Shown here: piece after piece, positions 32,590 to 43,221 of the stretch
Position numbering within the stretch: the stretch's first letter is position 1
Layout of the letters: each line of letters starts with the position of its first letter
NCBI GenBank assembly: GCA_001939145.1
Contig: LSRX01000173.1
Coordinates: forward strand, 87,164-151,163
Direction of reading: 5' to 3'
Origin: Symbiodinium microadriaticum
Taxonomy: Eukaryota > Sar > Dinophyceae > Suessiales > Symbiodiniaceae
Length of the DNA stretch: 64,000 nt
The notes under the pieces: model-generated
Told to the model about the DNA's origin: nothing
Seen by the model: the letters and a program-made list of their open reading frames with translations, nothing else
Databases searched by the model: none
Program-made: the position numbers and the translations under genes

Positions 32590-34255
32590 AGTCTAAGGCC
32601 ATTTCTCAAGCACGGCACTTCGTGTGACTATCCTCTTCACCAAAGGAGCCTTTCCTGCTGCTTCTACCATCTGCAAGGCATGATTTTTTTGGTCTTTGCC
32701 TCTTGAGCACAACCACGAAGCTCTACGCTTTGTGCCGCTATACACTTATTTATCGTAAACGGAGCAAAAGGCACACACAAACAAACGCACGCAATCACGT
32801 ACGCACGCACAACCCACCCACCCACGCACGCACGCACCCACCCACCCACGGTAGCCCCTTGCCACGCACTCGAACTGGTCATGCAACATGCGCAAGACTT
32901 CAGAGCCATACACAGCGAAAGCCTTCCATATGCGATGTCAGCATGCAGAAGTAGACGAGAGCTTTGTTAAATGGAGCTCCACAGGCTCCATCCCCCTGCT
33001 TCTTGCTCGAAACTGGCGAACTTCCTTAGACACGGGGGGGTTGAGACAGAGAGAGAGACAGAAAGACACATAGACTCAAACACAAACACCCTCCCAGCGA
33101 TAAATTCGCAAGCCCTCATTTCTTCTGGTTTGCTCTTTCAGGGACGCCACCGCCGTAGTCACAAAACTTCTGATACTTCCAACGATGCTTTCAATCCTTT
33201 CACCAGAGTTGTCGAGTCTATCGCTAGATCACTACGTTCTCCAACGAGACCCCTACCCCCTCGACAGTCCTGAATGATGGCGTGAACTTGGCCCTTTGGG
33301 GAGCTTCAGCCCTGACACCCCTGCTTCAATGCGTTTACCAAGCCCGGAGTCCAGTTACGGCCATGACCCTTCCCATCGGGCCCCACCAGCTGATGCCTTG
33401 CGCCATTGGAGCTACGAAGTTTGGGGCTTGGAATTGCCAAACTCAGGAAAAGTGCGGAAATTTTATGAAGTCAGGACAAAAAGTCAGAACAAGAGGGCTG
33501 GCTAAGACACTCTGGGCCTATGAAGCCTGGATGTTACCTCGGGCCCCGATTTCAAGAGTTGAAGCTTGTTTGCAGGAGCTCAGTTTGCTTGCAAATACAG
33601 CCGAGCTCCTCGCTCCAGCCCGCAGCTTGCAAGGAACAACGAACCCACGGAAAAGCGCAATTACTCATGATGTTTTATGCGATTATAGCATATTATAATA
33701 GTTTCCTCTGCAGAAATGCATGGAGGTTGCCACAACGACGATGGCGACACTGGCCACCAGCGGCCGCAAGTAGCGACAACAGCAACCGGAAGATTAACAA
33801 GAACGGGAACCACCAGCAGCAGCACCAGCACCAGCACCAGCACCAGCACCAGCACCATCATCATCATCATCATCACCACCGCCACCATCACCACCAACAG
33901 CCACCGCCACTACCCACCGTCACAGCACTCCTGCTGCAGCGACGAAACCGACAACGACAATATCTTCGACGACAACGACCTCGACTACTACGACGACGAC
34001 GGCCACCAATGCAATTGCTGCTACAGCTACTACCACTACTAAGTACTGCTACTTGTGCTGCTGAAGGAATTGTGCAGCAGCAACAACCACTACTCGGACG
34101 ACGACTACGCTGCGCCACACTGCCTGTTCCCACAAGGCGAAATCAACAGCTCACCGGGGGCGCGGCTTTTCGAAGGGGCTGCCATCGCGGCAGTTCGGGT
34201 ACAGCGTCTTCTCCCAGCCTGGTGGTTGTCACCGTGGTCTGAAGACTTTTTTTGT
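32590..34255. other. No supported gene; ACGC/ACCC and CAG/CAT repeats
   Basis: Low-complexity CACGCACG/CACCCACC at 32790-32860 and triplet repeats at 33.78-34.05 kb. Confidence 0.5.
33815..33905 (+). repeat. (CACCAG)n / (CAT)n repeat
   Basis: CACCAG units followed by CAT and CAC units, inside a wider region (33.77-34.05 kb) of imperfect ACC/ACA/CGA triplets. Confidence 0.88.
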
Positions 34256-34259
34256 TTCA

Positions 34260-34650
34260 TCAGGCCATCAGCCTGCGTTCTGTCGATGTTCTCCGACTTG
34301 AGGCCTCGTGAGGTTCGGAAAATATTGGACAGTATGGGGCGGAAGGGGTTTGGGGCGATGTGCCGGTAAAGACAGGTGCCGACTCCAGGTCGAAAGCTCG
34401 ACCGTCAATAGCGGATTGAATAGCCAACTTAGTCGTGAGCTTGTTGTCCTGCAATCCGCAGACGCGCAGGCCTAGGGTCCACACAACGCACCGGGTACAG
34501 TAGTTCTTGAGTCCGTCGGCTGTAATCTGAAGGGTCGTGCTGTTGGTTAGCTTCCGCACCAATTTTTGTGTCCGGGCTGGCCTGGGCGGATCTTCACGCT
34601 GGTCTGCTCTTGCTTGCTTGGGGTTTGGAGTCAAGGAGACCCCGGCCCGA
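34260..34650 (-). CDS. Probable terminal exon, unknown product
   Basis: Open frame ending with TGA at 34260. From about 34640 inward the reading is coding-like with GC-rich third positions: REDPPRPARTQKLVRKL, TLQITADGLKNYCTRCVVWT, LRVCGLQDNKLTTKLAIQSA, GRAFDLESAPVFTG. The upstream end is uncertain because the frame runs on into lower-quality sequence. No family recognised. Confidence 0.5.
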
Positions 34651-35627
34651 AGGCCAACCCCCCAAGGCTCGCATCTGTGCGTCTTCGAGGCCCCTATTCG
34701 GGGCAGTGCAGAAGTGTTCCTCCAAGTGGACATATGTTGACCCCCCGAAAACACCCCTCCTAAACCATGACCAATAAATTCCATAAATCCCCCCGTATGT
34801 CTCACGGTTCATCCACTCTGCAATCTACGGTAGTGTGGACGGGGGCCTGGGCAACACAAACTGCAACACGAAGCATCAAAACACCATACAGAACAGCTGA
34901 CAGACAGTGCTGGCTCCGATTCACGTCTACCGGTCGAGCTCCACTCTCCCGGATTTGCAAAAGCTCCGATCTACATCCCCGCTTGATGATGCTTGATGGT
35001 GTGCTCTCTCTCTTTCTTTCGCCAGGGCTGTGGGCACAGGAGTTGCCAATCTCTTTCTTTCGGAAGGGATGAAGGCAAGGGGGAATCCCCAATCTCTCTC
35101 TCTCTCTCTCTCTCTCTACCAGGCTTGGAGGTCGGGGACGTCCCCCCCTCCCCCCGCACGCGTACGCGCACCTGCAGGTCTAGGCAGGTTTTAGACTCTC
35201 AGCGGGGGTTTTTCCCCCGTTGAGCTCGGCTGCACACTTAGCCTCGAACATGGCATGGGTGCACCCCCTGGCTCTCTCTCTCTCTTGCTTGGATGCGATC
35301 GATGTCCAACGGCTAAGTTTACTAGCTATTTACTCAATTCCTGTGTTCTTCCCGTAAGGTCGGCTTTGGCGAAACTCGGTCCGAGTCATCTAAAGGCCAA
35401 CGACCAACTTGCTTCCACATGCCCAACCTCACACGTCCGGGTTTACTCAGCCCTACAGACACAAACGAAGACAGACATGAAGGAACAGACTGAACACGAA
35501 CCCTGAACCACCCCTGATCTTCCGCCGCATCCCAAAGCTGGGCACCAGGCTCCCTCCTTCAAGGATCTGAAAGCTGTCCCACTCCTGAGAGAAGAGTGAT
35601 GTTACAGACTTTCCTTCCCAGTGGTTC

Positions 35628-35888
35628 TCACGGACTTGACTTGGTACATAATTCGTGCTCTGGCACCAAGGCCTCCGGAAGGGGTTGCAGCGATAATCCA
35701 AGTGGATCTCGAAAAGCATATGGAAAAACATTTTTCCCACTCGCCCGATTCTTGGTTTGCGGGTATGTGACCATCTTTGAGGTCCCACTGCTCGTACGGT
35801 GCCGGACGATGCTTCGCAGTGACTGAGGATTTGTCTGATAGAAGATGTACACAGCACGATGTCCAGCACAGAGCAGGTCTTCAGGCAA
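35628..35888 (-). CDS. Exon-like frame, unknown product
   Basis: Open minus-strand stretch whose reading (LLCAGHRAVYIFYQTNPQSL, RSIVRHRTSSGTSKMVTYP) looks coding. An overlapping longer frame (35453-35938) is less convincing. It lies 280 bp downstream of the receptor gene on the same strand. Splice ends were not fixed and no family is recognised. Confidence 0.35.
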   Translation of the reverse strand: MPEDLLCAGHRAVYIFYQTNPQSLRSIVRHRTSSGTSKMVTYPQTKNRASGKNVFPYAFRDPLGLSLQPLPEALVPEHELCTKSSP

Positions 35889-36170
35889 CAGCAGATGCCA
35901 AGATCGGTATTGTCGCTATGGCGCGACCACTCAACCAAAAAGTTCTGTTAAAACAACCAAAGAGTTTTGTTAACTAAGTCAGGGCTTCTGCGAACGAGTT
36001 GGGTCGCGGGCTTGGCACGACGAGACCACTGAACCAAACGAAACGACTAAGCCAGGGATTCTGCGCAAATGCTCCGGCAGCTAAGGCCGTGCTAAACTCC
36101 CGTTCCCGCAATCCATTTTAAATGGATCGTGAGCACGAATGTACAATTCCTACTGACCTGCTGCTATTTA

Positions 36171-39100
36171 TCAAAAGGCCGTTGAAGCCATCTCTTCTTG
36201 AAAGGATTTCTCGACTTCTTCCATGCAAGTTGTGGCTCTTTCCAGCTGGGCATCGCAGGATTTGCCTGAAGATGCCAGGTGCATATCATCGAGCTGCAAG
36301 TTCGGAAATGCCGACATATCCTTCAAAGCGCCCAGGCTCGGCATGTCGTTATGTCGCATTCGCGACGCGATCTCCTTGGCCTTCAGTGCTAGAGCAGCCT
36401 CCCCTGAAAACTTCGGCATGAAATGCACCGCGATGTGCATGAAAATGGCTTTGAGGATGCTGTTGTAGGCGCCTGCATTGTGGTTTTGCACACTTGGGTG
36501 TGCGCAAAGGTCGTCGAAGGCCTCTGGCGACTGAGGTATCTGGTATCCTTCTTCTGCAAGGATGGGTAGGATGTGGCAAGAAGAAGATGCACTGTGAGCC
36601 TGCAGCAACCACTCTATGATGCAGGAAGATGTGAGGCTGTTCTTGGTGCACAGCAAGAGCAAGAACTGACCTTGCGCCAAGACTGCCATCCCTTGTCGCA
36701 GCCTTTCGCCGGAAGCCAGAACCCTTGGAAGAACGTTGCAGACATGCAATACATGTGGGGAGATCATGTGTAACAACACATGGGCAGTTGCAACGGCCTC
36801 CATGTCGCCATGATCTGCCAGGATCAAACATCCAGACCCAACTTCCTCAGCTGCGCTTCGGCTTGGCATCTGTGCTTTCGCAAGTTGATCTGCAATGTAG
36901 CTGATGCTTCCCTCGAACAGTTCCTGGCTCACAGTCATTGCTCTCAATGAGCCCAACCATCGCAAGGTCTCTATAATGTCTTCCACCGCAAATCCATAGC
37001 TCGCCAAGTCCTGGATATCGATGACTGTACTCTCGTAGGCCCGAATGAACTCATCCGAAGGCAGAAAGAACTTCGGTAGCATCACAAGGGTCGCCTCCAG
37101 TCCCTGCATACGAGCCGTAACGAGCTCTGCAACGCACCACCTGGATGTCAAAACCTGCGGGCTGCAGAGAAAGAGGAGCTGCGACACATTGCTCGCCACG
37201 ATGGCAAACAGGCGTGACAGGTCAGTCAGATCATCTGCATCCAAGAATACTTTCTGGCCGCGGAGTTGGAGCTCGATTTTCAGCAGCCGCGCCAGGCTTC
37301 CGCAGGCATTCTTCTGGTGCGAAATGAAAAAGTCAAACTTGCGCTGCATCTTCCTGGTGGCAATCTGCGAGCCTGCGGCGACCAGAGTCCATGCTGTCAG
37401 ACCAACAACTATGAGAATGAGAGCAACAGAGCACAAGAGCAGCACGGCTGCTCTGTTCACCTCCGTCACGAAGAATGCAGCCTGGAAGATGATGGCAAGG
37501 AACACGGTGTTGGCCACCAGGTCTGCACGACAGGCGTAGTCTGATCTCCAGGGCTTGAAGGAGGAGACCAGGTAGAAGTTGAGGCCAAGCAGTGCGCTGA
37601 TCAGGAGAAGGCTTGCGTTGGCGGAGGGCAAAACAGGAGCTAAAGCCAGGAGCACATTCCGAATCAAGAGAAAGATAGAGAAGGCCTCACATCCAGGCCG
37701 AAATCGCAAGATCAAAAATGAGCATGCTCGAATAAAGGTCATGTCCACCATTCTCAAGCGTCTGGGGAATTCGACGAGAACGGCCCAAGTACAGGCTGAC
37801 AGAAAGCATAGTGGCACAGTGCTCAAGATGGCGCCAGCTATGCACAGCTCGAGGTGGGTGTCGGAAAAGTTGCAAAAAACACCTCGGAGTTTCACTAGCT
37901 GCTTAAGCAGCGACGCTAGCTGCCTGCGCAACGTGACCCTTCTTACATCCGACTTCCGTTTCTGAACAAGCACCTCCCCCTCCCCCCCNCCTCCCCCACC
38001 TATGCTTGCGCGCATTGACCACATTCCGTTGGGATGGCTCTGGCACTGGAACGGCTCCGCAATAGCATTGCACTGGGCGATGAAGAAAAGCACGAAGATG
38101 GAGCCAAGGGTCTCGCAAAGAACGTACCTGTCCACGTAGCCTCTCTGGCTCGAAGCTGCTTTGGACCGGACAGCGGCTCGAACAAGATGCATCAAGCAAG
38201 GCACGACCATAAAGGAACATGGAGTCCCTAATGTCTGAAGCAAGAAATTCGCTGTCGGGCCAATGCGCGCGACGCAGGAAATTGCATGCAGTGATTCCAT
38301 CAGCTCTGCTAGAGACACGAAGTTCAATGCATCCAGAACGGAGGCGAATGGCTCTTCCCAATCGATGGCGATCTTCTGCACAATGGCAACCAGTTGCAAG
38401 CAAACAACAAGCTGAGTGCCGAACATACTAGCATTCAACAAGCGGTCACCATGCCTCAAATTGCGATAGTAAGCTGCTCTCAAGTAGAATCGATGTAGAA
38501 GTCCAGTGCCAGCGCCAATCAGCAGTGAAAAGAAAATCAAAATGAAGTAGTCTTCCCGACCACACGGTCCACACCCTGGCCCGTTCTGTCGCAGTCCAGG
38601 TAGGCAGGCGCTGCACGCGACGCTGCTGTTGTCTCGCCCCGAACTGCATGCACCCGGTAGACCGCCAGGGCATTGGGAAGGATTGCTGAAACATTTGAAC
38701 ACGGAGCCCCGGGCCCTGTTGCTGGAGAAGTACCCGGGCAGAAGCATTATTGCATTGGAACCTGGGCACTCCGCACCTTGCATGCATTCTCGACATGTGT
38801 CAGCGTCGAGAAACCAGCCTGACAAGCAGCGGCAGTAGTCCCGAGAGACAGCGCTCTCCACCTCAACCCACCTCGCAGGTCCGTAATCCTCACTGAGCCG
38901 ACTCGTGGTCCATGCTGGTCCCGTCCCACACGAAAAGCATTCCGTCATGCCAGAGCTGTTGGCGTACGTTCCCAGCGGACAGGCATCGCAGGCGAATTGT
39001 CCTTGTAGGGAAGCAACCCTGCCTTGCTCGCATTGCAAGCAGATGGTTTCAGAGGACAACTGTTGGTGCTTGCCCAAAGGACACGACTCACACCGGTAAG

Positions 39101-40499
39101 TTTGTCCAGATTCATCTACCAACTGTTCAGAAAAGGTTCCCGGAGTACAGACACTGCAGCTTGCTGCCGAATCTCGCGAGCTAACATACATTCCACTGGC
39201 ATCGACAAGTCCGAAACCTGGAAAGCATGTGGTTTCCTTAGGAATCCACTGTGCCCATCTGTGCCGGTTCGCCTGCGCCCACTGGCATGCATAAGAATTG
39301 AGCAAGAAATCTGTTGCTCCATACCCGTAGTTCTGGTACCCGTACGCATTCTCAGCCCGGGTGCGCTGGGCTTCTTCAAGGGTGTGTTGCACCTCCTGCA
39401 TATCCAGCCGCATGTGTCTCATCATCTCATGCACCTTGAAAGCTTGTGACCTCAAACTTCGACTCACCAGTTTGCCGATGTAGGAGCCGACCGAATCCGT
39501 TCGCTTGTTCCCCTGTGCCCACTCACTCTCACTATGGGGCGGAAATCTGATAGGATTCGGCTGGTTACTCGCCAATCCTCCATTTGGCCGAAACGCATAT
39601 GTCAGGATGCGGAAGTTCGAGTAGTGATTCAAGTGTATATCGTTGTCCCAGGATATGCCGATGGCTGCAGGTATGCCGTATGCAGTTGCCCATGCCATGT
39701 AGGCATCCACCATCCAACCCCAGTAGGGAGACAGAATAGGAATGCAGGCGGTCGTATTCTGGCGGCAAGCTGGTGAAAACCAAAACCTGCCATCCCCCTG
39801 ACAGTACGCATGATAGCCTCCTGGTACCTCGATCAAGCCTTCAATGTCGCCAGTCCACTGTGCATATGGGTTCATGTAGGCTATATCTGTGAACATACTG
39901 CCTGTGTCGTTGCACAGCACTATCTCGTCAGCTGGCAAGTCGGTGTATCTGTCGAAATACTTCTGTGCATCGTAATGCGACGTGTTGTATGTCCGGTAAT
40001 ACTCCAAAGCATAGCCCGACTCATCCCAGGCTTCTTGCAAGATCGTGCTCGAGGCATACAGCGCTTCTTCACCAGAATAGCCCATAGTTCCAAGGTCTTC
40101 GGGAGCCATGCTCGGGTGACGATCCCGAAAAGCTTCAAAGTGAACTCCGTATGCCCCAATCCAGGACTCCAGGGCGATGTGTCCCACAGCTCCTGGCCTG
40201 GTCTCATTGCAGTCAGCAGTGGAGCAAACAGACAATAGCAAAGCCGAGTCCAGCACCTCAGTTGACCACCAGCTGTAGAATTTGGTACTGTATCCCAGAG
40301 CTTCTGATATCAGAATCTCAGCGACTTTCGTCACAAAATAGGAGGAATCCCAGTTGTATGGAACGAGCACGATTTCGGTCTCAACCCCATCTGCATTCTT
40401 GATCAGAGCACGACCCTCCTCTGGTATGCCATCATAAAGGCAAACTGCAGTGCAACGAAGTGCCAGTAACGCCAGGAGCCGAAGTCCCCACCCAAACAT
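36171..40499 (-). CDS. PBP-like / Cys-rich / multipass membrane receptor with tandem TIR domains
   Basis: Uninterrupted 1442-residue frame from the first ATG (40499); the frame is open further upstream but has no other ATG, and the ATG is followed by a signal peptide (residues 1-20, hydrophobic LRLLALLAL). Residues about 35-400 resemble a glycine-betaine-type (OpuAC-like) periplasmic binding protein: YNWDSSYFV at 48-56, ESWIGAYG at 111-118. Residues 425-648 are Cys-rich GCC2/GCC3 (ephrin-receptor-like) repeats. Eight to nine hydrophobic segments lie between about 651 and 1042. A TIR domain follows (FDFFISHQ 1055-1062, SRWCVAEL 1119-1126), then a degenerate TIR-like segment (about 1222-1333, FLLLLCTKNS at 1279) and a short charged helix. 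Inference: a surface receptor sensing a small ligand and signalling through cytoplasmic TIR domains. The helix aligning with the catalytic Glu of NADase TIRs has Ser1095. Absence of introns fits a retroposed dinoflagellate gene. One N at 37989 makes residue 837 undefined within a Gly-rich loop. No neighbour suggests an operon-like partner. Confidence 0.88.
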   Translation of the reverse strand: MFGWGLRLLALLALRCTAVCLYDGIPEEGRALIKNADGVETEIVLVPYNWDSSYFVTKVAEILISEALGYSTKFYSWWSTEVLDSALLLSVCSTADCNETRPGAVGHIALESWIGAYGVHFEAFRDRHPSMAPEDLGTMGYSGEEALYASSTILQEAWDESGYALEYYRTYNTSHYDAQKYFDRYTDLPADEIVLCNDTGSMFTDIAYMNPYAQWTGDIEGLIEVPGGYHAYCQGDGRFWFSPACRQNTTACIPILSPYWGWMVDAYMAWATAYGIPAAIGISWDNDIHLNHYSNFRILTYAFRPNGGLASNQPNPIRFPPHSESEWAQGNKRTDSVGSYIGKLVSRSLRSQAFKVHEMMRHMRLDMQEVQHTLEEAQRTRAENAYGYQNYGYGATDFLLNSYACQWAQANRHRWAQWIPKETTCFPGFGLVDASGMYVSSRDSAASCSVCTPGTFSEQLVDESGQTYRCESCPLGKHQQLSSETICLQCEQGRVASLQGQFACDACPLGTYANSSGMTECFSCGTGPAWTTSRLSEDYGPARWVEVESAVSRDYCRCLSGWFLDADTCRECMQGAECPGSNAIMLLPGYFSSNRARGSVFKCFSNPSQCPGGLPGACSSGRDNSSVACSACLPGLRQNGPGCGPCGREDYFILIFFSLLIGAGTGLLHRFYLRAAYYRNLRHGDRLLNASMFGTQLVVCLQLVAIVQKIAIDWEEPFASVLDALNFVSLAELMESLHAISCVARIGPTANFLLQTLGTPCSFMVVPCLMHLVRAAVRSKAASSQRGYVDRYVLCETLGSIFVLFFIAQCNAIAEPFQCQSHPNGMWSMRASIGGGXGGEGEVLVQKRKSDVRRVTLRRQLASLLKQLVKLRGVFCNFSDTHLELCIAGAILSTVPLCFLSACTWAVLVEFPRRLRMVDMTFIRACSFLILRFRPGCEAFSIFLLIRNVLLALAPVLPSANASLLLISALLGLNFYLVSSFKPWRSDYACRADLVANTVFLAIIFQAAFFVTEVNRAAVLLLCSVALILIVVGLTAWTLVAAGSQIATRKMQRKFDFFISHQKNACGSLARLLKIELQLRGQKVFLDADDLTDLSRLFAIVASNVSQLLFLCSPQVLTSRWCVAELVTARMQGLEATLVMLPKFFLPSDEFIRAYESTVIDIQDLASYGFAVEDIIETLRWLGSLRAMTVSQELFEGSISYIADQLAKAQMPSRSAAEEVGSGCLILADHGDMEAVATAHVLLHMISPHVLHVCNVLPRVLASGERLRQGMAVLAQGQFLLLLCTKNSLTSSCIIEWLLQAHSASSSCHILPILAEEGYQIPQSPEAFDDLCAHPSVQNHNAGAYNSILKAIFMHIAVHFMPKFSGEAALALKAKEIASRMRHNDMPSLGALKDMSAFPNLQLDDMHLASSGKSCDAQLERATTCMEEVEKSFQEEMASTAF

Positions 40500-41279
40500 G
40501 CGCCAAAGGCACCGGTTAACTGGCTTGTGGGACAAGGGGTCTTCGTTGCTTCAGAGGCTTATTGAAACCGTGACGTCACGACCATCGACGGCAATGTTGC
40601 GAGAATGTGACAGTACCTATCCTCACTATTCTAACAAGGTTTACATGCGATAAGCACGCCGGGCTGCGGTGGAAAGCAGAGGTTCAAAGGGCAGCAGTGT
40701 CCATCAGCAGGCTATCGTTTCTACCCACTGGCCAAAGCTCTTAGCTGCTCGTAGGCTCAGTCCCGGAGCAAGCGCCTGCTGGCTGAGGCTGACGATGTAA
40801 TAGAAGTGGCTGCCATCCCATTGCCTCGGCCCACACTTAGAACTTAGGAAAAGTCAAACCCGCAAAGCCTCTCGTAGATACTTAGCTTAGCTTAGCTTAG
40901 CTTAGCTCCTCTATTTCATTGTGCATGCACTCGGACAAGCGAGGCAAGGGCTGAAACTCATATATATATATATATATATATATACATACATATATAATAT
41001 ATATACATATATATATATGTATATATATTATATTATATATATGTATATATATATATACATACATATCATATATCATATAATAATATATCATATATTAAGC
41101 TTCTCTGTTCCATCATGCGCTGCACTCGGAGGAGCCAGGTTAGGGCTGCAACCTGTATGCTTGTTAGGTGCCTTTGCTCATGTGGAAGCCGGTTGTTGAG
41201 GGCCCGGCACCTCCAACGTTGCACACGGCGCATCGTGAAAAGTGCTGCAAGTGCACATCGCAGAATCGCATCTCGGCTC

Positions 41280-41410
41280 CCTGCATGTCGTTGCCTCGGA
41301 AATCGTCCCAAGTCCTTGCTTCCGAAATTCAGAACTCTGTCGGTGCATTAGGCGCAGCTTCAGATTCAGCAGTTCCTGTTGAGACCGCTTTGCCGGTCGC
41401 ACATGTCGCT
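41280..41410 (-). CDS. Exon-like frame upstream of the receptor gene
   Basis: Minus-strand reading RPAKRSQQELLNLKLRLMHR then QSSEFRKQGLGTISEA, a charged helical sequence. It lies about 800 bp upstream of the receptor ATG, with an AT-rich microsatellite between. Splice ends not fixed. Confidence 0.33.
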
Positions 41411-41499
41411 CGGAACGCACTCGATCATAGCATTCTTTTCAGCAGGATAGCCTGGATACCGGTAGGGTCCCAATTTAGGAACCGCGCCTTTTTTTGAGT

Positions 41500-43179
41500 T
41501 CTCTGCCCTTGTGTTGCCCTTGTGTGGAAGCATGATCTCATACCCACCTCGAGGAAACAGATAACAGCAACATCAAAACGCTAGACCTCCCAAGGCAGGT
41601 TTAGGGTTTAACTAGCGGTAGGGCTTTTTGTTGAGGACCTTTTTCCTGGTGGTAGGGTTTGGGGTTTAGGGGTGTGGGGCTGGGTAACGGTTTGGTAATT
41701 GAGGGCTTCGGCTCTTGCAACTCGCGGCAGCAGCGTTTCATGAGAGTTTAGCATTCAAGGAAACCTTTTTTGCTACTGGACTTGAGGAAACCCTAAACCT
41801 TTGACAGTTCAAGGCTTAGGGGTTCCAAGGAAGGCTCGGCACCCGACCCCATGATTTTGTAACTCTTCGAGCCGAAGTCGAAACACCTGGGCGATCCGAA
41901 AGATAGGAGTCGGGGTTTAGGGTTGAGGGCCCAGGATTATAGCGGCTTTGTCTAAGACGTGTATAGCCTTCATGGGCAGGTTTCTCGTGAGAAGTCCAGC
42001 TTGCCCTTCGAGTTGTAGCTCCTACAGTAACATTTTGGGCAGTAGAGCGACTTGTGTTTATGTGTATATATCTATGCATGAGCCAGGGACAGCCTGTGCA
42101 CCTACAACTACAGACAGAAGTGTACCAACTTCTAAATCTGTCTTCCGGATTGTATGACGGAAGATGTCCCAAATATCTCTCGGTGGGTGTGTCTGTGTGT
42201 TTTTCGGATCTGTTTTCATGCTCAGACATCCTATGCATGTACCCAATAGCCTGACCTCTGGAATGCACAATACTCGAGGAAGCTGACTTCATAAACCACG
42301 AACGAAGCACTCCGTCCTTTTCTTGCTGGGCTCACGCGGTCTCCCCCTCGGGGCCACACTGCGGCCTGCCAGGCTAGTGACGTGAGTTGTGCTGCGGTAA
42401 TCATGATGACAATGATGAGGATGCCTATCGCGCAAAGGAATCAGGATTGGGGTCTTGCGGCAGTTCCTTCACATCCACATCACATGCTACCAGGTGGTTT
42501 CAAGGCTTATTGCGAGCATCTGCACTGGGTGTACGTATACGAGACCCCCCCAGGTCCCCAAGTAGAGGGTGTGGAATTGTGTCATGGTTCTCATGACATG
42601 AGGGCCTAGGGCGTAGCTTTCGACCTTCACATCACATAGGCCGGTGACAAAATTGTCATAGGTGATGCCGTGGCTACTCTAGTCTAGTGCTCCGGACTCT
42701 TCACGGCTTAAGGCCAAGTGTTTCGGAAGTGCCATTTTCCGTCCTGCCGGTGACAAAGTTTTTCGCTTGCAGAGAGTCAACAGCACTGGCGAAGCAAAAG
42801 GTCGTGACACTTTGGCGAGACTGCCCTGCGGTGTCGTACAGCCCTGGACTTTGTAGTTGCTGCTAGCACACGTGCTACTATTTCTACTATTTACTATTTC
42901 TACAACGGGTATGTATAGCTCCAGGGAATCCTTCCCCCCCCCTCCGCCCATACCGACTCAAACCTTCTCAAGTGAGGGGGGTTTGGCGAATCCGGGGTCT
43001 ACATGAGTCTGACTCTTCTTCGCAGCCCAACATTCTACTAATTCCCATAAGCGGGCCATTATTGCACAACAAAGGGACACCACCACCACCACCACCACCA
43101 CCACCACCACCTCCTCCTCCTCCTCCTCCTACTCCTACTCCTACTCCTACTCCTACTACTCCTACTACTCCTACTACTC

Positions 43180-43221
<42 letters not shown>

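Noticed and set aside
33520..34242. 240-codon plus-strand frame with Gln/His runs
   Set aside because: The long part is the translation of CACCAG/CAT and ACC-type triplet repeats; no domain or splice evidence.
40500..40535. Extending the receptor start 12 codons upstream
   Set aside because: The upstream start would be TTG. The first ATG (40499) leads straight into the signal peptide.
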